From the NCBI RefSeq assembly GCF_913773725.1, contig NZ_CAJYGK010000034.1, positions 1-64,000 on the forward strand: DNA of 64,000 nt, written 5' to 3'. Positions 56,549-64,000 of the stretch are shown here, in pieces. Source of the DNA: an uncultured Aquabacterium sp. Its GTDB lineage: Bacteria; Pseudomonadota; Gammaproteobacteria; Burkholderiales; Burkholderiaceae_C. Each line of letters opens with the position of its first letter. The first letter of the stretch is position 1. The notes beneath the pieces were generated by a model. It saw nothing but the letters and a program-made list of their open reading frames with translations. It was not told the origin of the DNA and did not search any database. The position numbers were made by a program, and so were the translations under genes.

Positions 56549-58287
56549 AATCCGGCCTGCTGCAGGGCCACGGCGAACACGTCCGGCTTCTGGAAGCCGA
56601 CGACCCGTGCGGCCGGCACCGGCTGCCCCTGCGCGTTCCAGAACAGGATGCCCGGCGGCCCGAACAGCTGGAAGCGGGCCAGCAGGGCGCGGTCATCGTC
56701 GTTGTTGGCCGTCACATCGGCCTGCAGCAACACGGCACGCTCCAGGCGCGGTCGCACGCCGGGATCGCGGAAGGTCAGCTGCTCCATTTCGATGCACGAC
56801 ACGCACCAGTCGGCGTAGAAGTCCAGCATCACCGGCCGCCCCTCGGCGGCGGCGCGGGCCAGAGCGGCATCCAGCTCGGCCACGGTGCGCACCCGCTCGA
56901 AGGGCAGCACGCTGCGGTGCGCCCCGGCAGCGGCCTGCTGGCCCATGACCTGCGCCACCAGCACCGGCCAGGCCGGGCGCGTGATCCACGCCGCCATCAC
57001 CAGCATCAGCACACCGAACAGCGCCTTGACCGCCTTCATCCAGGGCCCCGTGCGCGGCAGCAGCGTACCCGCCGACAACCCGACCAGCAGCAGCGGCACG
57101 CTCATGCCCCAGGCCATGGCGTACAGTGCGCCGCCGCCCAGCCACACGTCGCGCGTCTGGCTGATGTAGAGCAGCGCCCCGGCCAGCGGCGCCGACACGC
57201 AGGGGCTCACGATCAACGCCGAGACCACACCCATGGCGAACACGCTGATGAAGCGCCCGCCGGGCAGCCGGCTCGATCCCTCGCCGAGCCAGCTCTGCAC
57301 CGCCGCGGGCAGGCGCAGCTCGTACAGGCCGAACATCGACAGCGCCAGCAGCACCATCAGCGCGCCGAAGCCCAGCACCACCCAAGGATGCTGAAGATAG
57401 GCCGCGAGGCCCTGGCCCAGCAGCCCGGCGGCCACCCCCAGCGCCGTGTAGACCAGCGCCATGCCTTGCGAATAGCTGAGCGCCAGGGCAAAGCCCCGAC
57501 CGCGGCTGACCTGCCCCTTCTGCCCGACGATGATGGACGACAGGATGGGCACCATGGGCAACACGCAGGGGGTGAGCGACAGCAGCACCCCCGCCAGCAG
57601 GAACACCGGCACGATGGTCAGCAGGCTGCCCGAAGCCAGCGCGCGGCTGACCTGGTCGCCGCCCTCGGCCGCGGCCGCGGGCACGGTCGGCGTCGCGGGC
57701 AGCGGGGGCCGCTCGACGCTGGCTGAGCCCAGCAGGCGCGCGCCGGGGGGGGCCAGGGCCACCGTCCCGCCGGCGGGGCGCACACCCCGCAGTTCGCCCC
57801 GCTCGTCCACCTGCAGTTCGTAACGCCGCGTCTGCGGCGGGTAGCAGAGGCCGGCATCCGCACAGCCCTGGTAGACGATGGTCAGCAGCGGCTCACCGCG
57901 CAGCCCCTGGGGCAGCACCACCTCGCCCGAAACATTGCCGTGGTAGACCTCCATCACCTTGTCGAAGGTCGGGTCGTGCTTGGCCTGCCCTTGGGGCAGC
58001 CGCCAGCTCAGCACAGCCGGCGCCGCGCGTTCACCGCCCTGCAGGCGGGCTTCGAAGCGTTCCTTGTACAGGTAGACGCCCGGCGCCTGGCCCACGTCGA
58101 CGCGCACGGCCTGGGGGCCCGCCACGCCCACGCTCACCCGGAAAGCCTGGTCGGCAGGCAGGAAATCCTCGGCCTGCGCCCGCCAGGGCCACAGGGCGAC
58201 CATGATCAGGAGCAGGCACGGCAGCCAGAGCCCCCCCGTTCGCGCGCCGGGCCGACCACCCAGCGACCACATCAGTGATTGCAACAT
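56545..58287 (-). CDS. dsbD: Thiol:disulfide interchange protein DsbD
   Basis: [12 protein letters not shown]...[18 protein letters not shown]...[19 protein letters not shown]...[16 protein letters not shown]. Confidence 0.95.
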   Translation of the reverse strand: MLQSLMWSLGGRPGARTGGLWLPCLLLIMVALWPWRAQAEDFLPADQAFRVSVGVAGPQAVRVDVGQAPGVYLYKERFEARLQGGERAAPAVLSWRLPQGQAKHDPTFDKVMEVYHGNVSGEVVLPQGLRGEPLLTIVYQGCADAGLCYPPQTRRYELQVDERGELRGVRPAGGTVALAPPGARLLGSASVERPPLPATPTVPAAAAEGGDQVSRALASGSLLTIVPVFLLAGVLLSLTPCVLPMVPILSSIIVGQKGQVSRGRGFALALSYSQGMALVYTALGVAAGLLGQGLAAYLQHPWVVLGFGALMVLLALSMFGLYELRLPAAVQSWLGEGSSRLPGGRFISVFAMGVVSALIVSPCVSAPLAGALLYISQTRDVWLGGGALYAMAWGMSVPLLLVGLSAGTLLPRTGPWMKAVKALFGVLMLVMAAWITRPAWPVLVAQVMGQQAAAGAHRSVLPFERVRTVAELDAALARAAAEGRPVMLDFYADWCVSCIEMEQLTFRDPGVRPRLERAVLLQADVTANNDDDRALLARFQLFGPPGILFWNAQGQPVPAARVVGFQKPDVFAVALQQAGL

Positions 58288-58368
58288 GGCCCGCATTCTG
58301 CCCGCCCGGCGTCGTATGCTCTTGGTCGCTTTGTGCATAAGGTCTTTGTGACCGCGGAGAGAACCACC

Positions 58369-59286
58369 ATGAAAGCCTCATCCATCCTCGACACCATCGG
58401 CCGCACGCCCCATATCCGCATGAACCGCCTGTTCGGCACGGCGCCCGAGGTGTGGATCAAGGCCGAGCGCGCCAACCCGGGCGGCTCGATCAAGGACCGC
58501 ATTGCCCTGGCCATGGTGGAAGACGCCGAGCGCAGCGGCGCACTGCAGCCCGGCGGCACCATCGTCGAGCCGACCTCCGGCAACACGGGCATCGGCCTGG
58601 CCATGGTGGCCGCGGTCAAGGGCTACCGCCTGATCCTGGTCATGCCGGACAGCATGTCCATCGAACGTCGCCGCCTGATGCTGGCCTATGGCGCGCAGTT
58701 CGACCTGACCCCGCGCGAAAAAGGCATGAAGGGCGCGATCGAGCGCGCCAAGGAACTGGTCGCCTCCACACCCGGCGCCTGGATGCCGCAGCAGTTCGAG
58801 AACCCGGCCAACATCGCCGTGCACGAACGCACCACCGCCCAGGAGATCCTGGCCGACTTCCCCGAGGGCCTGGACGCGCTGATCACCGGCGTGGGCACCG
58901 GTGGCCACCTGACGGGCTGCGCCAAGATCCTCAAGGCCGCCTGGCCGAAGCTCAAGGTGTTCGCGGTCGAGCCCAAGGCCTCGCCCGTGATCTCGGGCGG
59001 CAGCCCGGCACCGCACCCCATCCAGGGCATCGGCGCCGGTTTCGTCCCGGTCAACCTGCACACCGACCTGCTCGACGGCGTGATCCAGGTCGATGCCGAA
59101 GACGCCCGTGAGTACGGCCGCCGTGCGGCGCGCGAAGAGGGCATGCTGGTCGGCATCTCGTCGGGGGCCACGCTGGCGGCGATCGCGCAGAAGCTGCCCG
59201 AGTTGCCGGAAGGCGCCCGCGTGCTCGGCTTCTGCTACGACACGGGCGAACGCTACCTGTCGGTCGAGGGCTTCCTGCCCGCCTGA
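58369..59286 (+). CDS. Cysteine synthase (O-acetylserine sulfhydrylase family)
   Basis: [20 protein letters not shown]...[22 protein letters not shown]...[36 protein letters not shown]...[10 protein letters not shown]. Confidence 0.94.
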   Translation: MKASSILDTIGRTPHIRMNRLFGTAPEVWIKAERANPGGSIKDRIALAMVEDAERSGALQPGGTIVEPTSGNTGIGLAMVAAVKGYRLILVMPDSMSIERRRLMLAYGAQFDLTPREKGMKGAIERAKELVASTPGAWMPQQFENPANIAVHERTTAQEILADFPEGLDALITGVGTGGHLTGCAKILKAAWPKLKVFAVEPKASPVISGGSPAPHPIQGIGAGFVPVNLHTDLLDGVIQVDAEDAREYGRRAAREEGMLVGISSGATLAAIAQKLPELPEGARVLGFCYDTGERYLSVEGFLPA

Positions 59287-59331
59287 CATCCGCCTCTGCA
59301 GCCTTTCCGGGCCCCCGCGCCCGGCTACGCC

Positions 59332-60141
59332 ATGCCCAGACGCTTCGGCCGCTTCGACGCGGCCCATTCTCCGTGGCCGATGCTGATCGCCCTGATCGCC
59401 AGCGTGCCGGCCTTCTACGACTCGATGATGCCGACGCCGGCCACCTGGGCGACGTGGATGTACCTGCTCAGTGGCACGGTGGTGCTGGTGTCGGCGTGGC
59501 GGGTGCGGCGGGCGGTCCGCTTGCGGGGGACTGCGCCGGACGAGCACAGCAGTGTGTGGGGTCACCACCCCATGGAGTTGCGGCTCGACTGGTTTCTGGG
59601 CGGGGCCCTGTTGCTCAACGCCGTGCTGCCGCAGAGCAACGAGTCCGAGCCGGCGCTGATCTGGCGTCTGGCCATCGCGGTGCTGATGCTCTATCGGCTG
59701 CTGAAGATCAGCAAGCCGCTGTTCACCGAGACGGGGCTGGCGCGGCTGCTCGCCATGGGCGCCACCGTCATCGGCCTGTGCGGCATCGGCTTCTACTGGC
59801 TCGATCCGGGCGTCAGCTCCTTGCACGAAGGGCTGTGGCTGGCCTTCTCGACCGCCGCCACGGTGGGCTATGGCGACGTCGTGCCGACCAGCACGGCCTC
59901 GCGTGTGTTTTCGGTGTTCGTGGTGCTGCTGGGCTACGGCCTGCTGTCGCTGGTCACGGCCAGCATCGCCGCGATGTTCGTGGGCACGCAAGAACGCAAG
60001 GTCGAGCGCGACATCCTGCGCGACATGCACACGCAGATCCGCTCACTGCGCGAAGAAATCAGCGGCCTGCGCAACGAAGTCCATGCCCTGCGGGCAGAGC
60101 GGGCCGCCCGCACCCCACCCGGCCCGAACGAGGGCCCCTGA
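59332..60141 (+). CDS. Two-pore-type potassium channel family protein
   Basis: WLAFSTAATVGYGDVVPTSTASRVFSVFVVLLGYGLLSLVTASIAAMFVG selectivity filter TVGYGD. Confidence 0.9.
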   Translation: MPRRFGRFDAAHSPWPMLIALIASVPAFYDSMMPTPATWATWMYLLSGTVVLVSAWRVRRAVRLRGTAPDEHSSVWGHHPMELRLDWFLGGALLLNAVLPQSNESEPALIWRLAIAVLMLYRLLKISKPLFTETGLARLLAMGATVIGLCGIGFYWLDPGVSSLHEGLWLAFSTAATVGYGDVVPTSTASRVFSVFVVLLGYGLLSLVTASIAAMFVGTQERKVERDILRDMHTQIRSLREEISGLRNEVHALRAERAARTPPGPNEGP

Positions 60142-60176
60142 GCCCCCGGGGTACGCTGTCAGACACGAACGGAACG

Positions 60177-61220
60177 TCAGCGCAGACGCCAGCGCAGCGT
60201 CTCGCCGCCACGCAGCGGCTTGATGACCGCCTCGCCGAAGGGCAGGCTTTCCGGCACCACCCAGTCTTCTCGCGCCAGCGTGATGCGGTCGGTGTTGCGC
60301 GGCAGCCCGTAGTAATCCGGGCCGAAGAAGCTGGCAAAGCCCTCCAGCTTGTCGAGCGCACCGGCGGCTTCGAAGGCTTCCGCATACAGCTCGATGGCAC
60401 ACGGCGCGGTGTAGCAGCCGGCGCAGCCGGAGCTGTGCTCCTTCAGGTGCGAGGCGTGCGGCGCGCTGTCGGTGCCCAGGAAGAACTTGGGGCTGCCGCT
60501 CGTCGCGGCCTGCACCAGAGCCAGGCGGTGCTCTTCGCGCTTCAGGATGGGCAGGCAGTAGTAGTGCGGGCGCACGCCGCCCATGAAGATGGCGTTGCGG
60601 TTGTACAGCAGGTGCTGCGGGGTGATGGTGGCGCCCACGAAGCGGTCGGCCTCGGTCACGTACTGCGCGGCCTCCTTGGTCGTGATGTGCTCGAACACGA
60701 TCTTCAGCTCGGGGAAGTCACGGCGCAGCGGGATCAGCTTGTCGTCGATGAAGGCCTTCTCGCGGTCGAACACGTCGACCTCGCTGTCGGTCACCTCGCC
60801 GTGCACGCACAGCACCAGGCCCTCGCGCTGCATGGCTTCCAGCACCTTGTAGGTCGTGCGCAGGTCGGTCACGCCGGCATCGCTGTTGGTGGTGGCGCCG
60901 GCCGGGTAGAGCTTGAAGGCCACGGCGCCCATGGCCTTGGCGCGGGCCGCCTCGTCGGCCGGGGTGTTGTCCGTCAGGTAGAGCACCATCAGCGGCTCGA
61001 AGGCCACACCGGCCGGCACCGCCGCGCGGATGCGGTCGCGGTAGGCCACGGCCTGCTCGGCCGTCGTGATCGGCGGACGCAGGTTGGGCATGATGATGGC
61101 GCGGGCGAACTGCGCCGCCGTGGCCGGCACGACCGAAGCCATGGCCGCGCCATCGCGCACGTGCAGGTGCCAGTCGTCGGGGCGGGTCAGGGTCAGCGTG
61201 GCGGGCGCGGTGTCGGTCAT
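60177..61220 (-). CDS. pyrC: Dihydroorotase
   Basis: [43 protein letters not shown]...[14 protein letters not shown]...[14 protein letters not shown]. Confidence 0.96.
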   Translation of the reverse strand: MTDTAPATLTLTRPDDWHLHVRDGAAMASVVPATAAQFARAIIMPNLRPPITTAEQAVAYRDRIRAAVPAGVAFEPLMVLYLTDNTPADEAARAKAMGAVAFKLYPAGATTNSDAGVTDLRTTYKVLEAMQREGLVLCVHGEVTDSEVDVFDREKAFIDDKLIPLRRDFPELKIVFEHITTKEAAQYVTEADRFVGATITPQHLLYNRNAIFMGGVRPHYYCLPILKREEHRLALVQAATSGSPKFFLGTDSAPHASHLKEHSSGCAGCYTAPCAIELYAEAFEAAGALDKLEGFASFFGPDYYGLPRNTDRITLAREDWVVPESLPFGEAVIKPLRGGETLRWRLR

Positions 61221-61333
61221 GGCAGAGCGGGTACGGGTGTGGAATCGGCCGCTATTTTCGCACCGCCGCCGGCCCGCGCAGCCATTACGATGCTGGCCAG
61301 GCCGCCATCCGAGCGGCTGCATCAGGAAGGACC

Positions 61334-62164
61334 ATGACCTCGCTTTCTTCTCCATCCCGCGTGGGCCCGGTGCTCAAGGGCGCGCTGTACATCGGCGGCG
61401 CGCTCTTCGCGCTGTCTCTCCTCAACCCTGTGGTCGTCATCACCGCCGGCGAGCGCGGTGTCAAGACCACCTTCGGCAAGCCCGACGACGCCGTCTACGA
61501 GCCCGGCATCCACTTCAAGGTGCCGCTGGCGCAGTCCATGCATCTGATGGACGTGCGCATCCAGAAGGGCGAAGGTGAAGGCGACGCGGCCTCGCGCGAC
61601 CTGCAGTCGGTGCACACGCGCATCGCCATCAACTACCACCTCGACCCGCGCCGGGTGGTGGACGTGTTCCGCTCGATCGGGCCGAGCACCGACATCGCGG
61701 CCGACCGCATCATCATCCCGGCCGCGCAGGAGGCCGTGAAGGCCGTCACCGCGCGCTTCACGGCCGAGGAGCTGGTCACACGCCGCACCGAGGTGCGCGA
61801 TGCCATCGGCGGCCTGCTCAAGCAGAAGATGGAACGCCACGGCCTCGTCCTCGACGAATTCGCCATCGTGAACTTCGCGTTTTCGCGCTCGTTTGCCGAG
61901 GCCATCGAGGCCAAGGTCAAGGCCGAGCAGGAAAAGCTCAAGGCCGAACGCGACCTGCAGCGCATCGAGGTGGAAGCCAAGCAGAAGGTGGCCTCGGCCA
62001 AGGCCGAAGCCGATGCGCTGGCCCTGCAGCGTCAGCAGGTCACACGCGAGCTGCTGGAGTTGCGCAAGGTCGAGAACGAACGCGAGGCCATCCGCAAGTG
62101 GGACGGCAAGCTGCCCAACGTGACCGGGGGCACCGTGCCCTTCATCCAGGTCAAGCCCGACTGA
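61334..62164 (+). CDS. Prohibitin-family (SPFH/Band 7) protein
   Basis: [75 protein letters not shown]. Confidence 0.93.
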   Translation: MTSLSSPSRVGPVLKGALYIGGALFALSLLNPVVVITAGERGVKTTFGKPDDAVYEPGIHFKVPLAQSMHLMDVRIQKGEGEGDAASRDLQSVHTRIAINYHLDPRRVVDVFRSIGPSTDIAADRIIIPAAQEAVKAVTARFTAEELVTRRTEVRDAIGGLLKQKMERHGLVLDEFAIVNFAFSRSFAEAIEAKVKAEQEKLKAERDLQRIEVEAKQKVASAKAEADALALQRQQVTRELLELRKVENEREAIRKWDGKLPNVTGGTVPFIQVKPD

Positions 62165-62178
62165 CAGCCCCGACCGCG

Positions 62179-64000
62179 TCAGCCTTCGCCGCCGGCCTGC
62201 TGCAGCCGCCACATCTGCGCATAGCGGCCGTTGGCGGCCAGCAGCTGCGGGTGGGTGCCGCGTTCGATGATGCGGCCCTGCTCCATCACCAGGATCTCGT
62301 GCGCGTGCACGATGGTCGACAGCCGGTGCGCGATCACGAGCACCGTCTTGCCCTGGCCGACGGCCGCCAGCTCGGCCTGGATGGCGCGCTCGTTCGCGGA
62401 ATCGAGCGCCGAGGTCGCCTCGTCGAACACGAGGATGGGCGGGTTCTTCAGCAGCGTGCGGGCAATGGCCACGCGCTGCTTTTCACCGCCCGACAGTTTC
62501 AGGCCCCGCTCGCCCACCATGGTGTCGTAGCCCCCGGGCGTGGCGGTGATGAAATCGTGGATGTGCGCGGCCTTCGCCGCCTGCTCGACCTCGTCGCGCG
62601 ACGCGTCGGGCCGGCCATAGGCGATGTTGTAGGCCACGGTGTCATTGAACAGCACGGTGTCCTGCGGCACGATGCCGATGTGGCGGCGCAGGCTGTCCTG
62701 CGTCAGGCTGCGCACGTCATGGCCATTGACGGTGATGCGCCCGCTCTGCACGTCGTAGAAGCGGTACAGCAGGCGCGCCAGTGTCGACTTCCCCGAGCCC
62801 GACGGCCCCACCACGGCCACCGTCTGCCCACCGGGGATCTCGAAGCTCACGTCGTGCAGGATGGGCCGCGCCGGATCGTAGGCAAACTGCACGTGGTCGA
62901 AGCGCACGGCCGGGGCCTGCTGGTCCTTGAGCAGCAGCGGGCGGGCGTCGGCGGCATCGGCCACCTCGCGCTCGCGCGCCATCAGCGTGAACATCTTGTC
63001 GAGGTCGGTCAGCGACTGCTTGATCTCGCGGTAGATCACGCCCAGGAAGTTCAGCGGGATGTACAGCTGGATCATGAAGGCATTGACCATGACCAGGTCG
63101 CCCACCGTCATGCGGCCATCGACCACCCCCTGCGTGGCGCGCCACAGCATCACGATCAGGGCTGTCGCGATGATGGTCTGCTGCCCGGCATTCAGCAGCG
63201 ACAGCGTCTGCTGCGTGCGCACCGCGACCTTGCGCAGGCGCTCGAGTGCCTCGTCGTAACGCCGGCCTTCGAAGGCCTCGTTGTTGAAATACTTGACGGT
63301 CTCGTAGTTCAGCAGCGAATCGACCGCGCGCGTGTGGGCCTTCGAGTCCAGCTCGTTCATTTCGCGGCGAAAGCGCGTGCGCCAGCTCGTCACCCCCACC
63401 GTGAACGCCACATACCCCACCAGCGCCACCACGGTGATCCACACAAAGGCCATGTCGAACTTCGTGCCCAGCAGCGTCAGCACCAGCGCCACCTCGATCA
63501 GCGTGGGAACGATGCTGTAGAGCGAGTAGGAGATCAGCGAGTGCACGGCCCGGGTGCCGCGCTCGATGTCACGCGTCATGCCGCCGGTCTGGCGCTCGAG
63601 GTGGAAGCGCAGGCTCAGGGCATGCAGGTGCGAGAACACCTCGAGCGAGATGCGACGCGCGGCGCCCTCGGTGGCCTTCGCAAACACCAGCTCCCGCAGC
63701 TCGGTGAACACCGAGGTCGACAGCCTCAGCAGCCCGTAGCCCAGCAACAGGCCCGCCGGCACGGCCAGCAGGGCTTGCGGGCTGCTCGCGTCCGGCGCCA
63801 GACGATCGACCAGGTTCTTGAGCACCACCGGCACGCCCACGTTGGCCAGCTTGGCGCCCACCATGAAGGCCAGCGCCAGCAGCACCCGCCCCTTGTAGGC
63901 CCACAGATAGGGCCACAGACGGGCCAGCGTCTGGCGCTCGCCATGCTGGGCGACGGGAGCAGCGCCGGCAGGGGCGTCGGCGGCGGGAACGTGTGCGTAA
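62179..64000 (-). CDS. ATM1/HMT-type ABC transporter permease/ATP-binding protein (5' end beyond the window)
   Basis: TM domain LRELVFAKATEGAARRISLEVFSHLHALSLRFHLERQTGGMTRDIERGTRAVHSL; Walker A VGPSGSGKSTLARLL; signature LSGGEKQRVAIARTLL; frame stays open to 64000. Confidence 0.92.
   Translation of the reverse strand, partial: YAHVPAADAPAGAAPVAQHGERQTLARLWPYLWAYKGRVLLALAFMVGAKLANVGVPVVLKNLVDRLAPDASSPQALLAVPAGLLLGYGLLRLSTSVFTELRELVFAKATEGAARRISLEVFSHLHALSLRFHLERQTGGMTRDIERGTRAVHSLISYSLYSIVPTLIEVALVLTLLGTKFDMAFVWITVVALVGYVAFTVGVTSWRTRFRREMNELDSKAHTRAVDSLLNYETVKYFNNEAFEGRRYDEALERLRKVAVRTQQTLSLLNAGQQTIIATALIVMLWRATQGVVDGRMTVGDLVMVNAFMIQLYIPLNFLGVIYREIKQSLTDLDKMFTLMAREREVADAADARPLLLKDQQAPAVRFDHVQFAYDPARPILHDVSFEIPGGQTVAVVGPSGSGKSTLARLLYRFYDVQSGRITVNGHDVRSLTQDSLRRHIGIVPQDTVLFNDTVAYNIAYGRPDASRDEVEQAAKAAHIHDFITATPGGYDTMVGERGLKLSGGEKQRVAIARTLLKNPPILVFDEATSALDSANERAIQAELAAVGQGKTVLVIAHRLSTIVHAHEILVMEQGRIIERGTHPQLLAANGRYAQMWRLQQAGGEG

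Overview
High-GC chromosomal window that looks like Burkholderiales/Betaproteobacteria (inferred from gene content and order, e.g. hpf-ptsN-hprK, bamE/fur, dusB-fis-purH...ruvC). I see no phage, IS element, CRISPR array, rRNA or tRNA. Most of it is housekeeping: liv transporter, mtnN, purT, amn, exbBD, dapB, bamE, fur, hprK, ptsN, hpf, moaC, argB, dusB-fis-purH, ruvC, rnpB, dsbD, cysteine synthase, pyrC, an Atm1-type ABC exporter. Two accessory blocks stand out. (1) An iron/metal island at about 21.5-32.6 kb has four Fur-box-like operators, two TonB receptors, a DUF2325-type protein, a TerC exporter behind a yybP-ykoY-type Mn2+ riboswitch, a bacterioferritin lacking the heme ligand, and a five-gene operon (receptor, PKHD hydroxylase, PepSY, cytochrome b, FMN 2-hydroxyacid oxidase). 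(2) A minor-pilin/PilY1/PilE cluster at 46.8-53.1 kb sits between purH and ruvC. The best candidates for undescribed biology are two structured, non-coding transcription units. One is a Fur-box-driven RNA at about 27.26-27.41 kb, with an 11-nt perfect end-to-end complementarity and a U8 terminator. The other is a terminator-ending leader/sRNA immediately upstream of mtnN (about 5.05-5.20 kb, minus). Most of the long overlapping ORFs in the supplied track are GC-rich shadow ORFs. All family calls are from reading the sequence; no database search was run.
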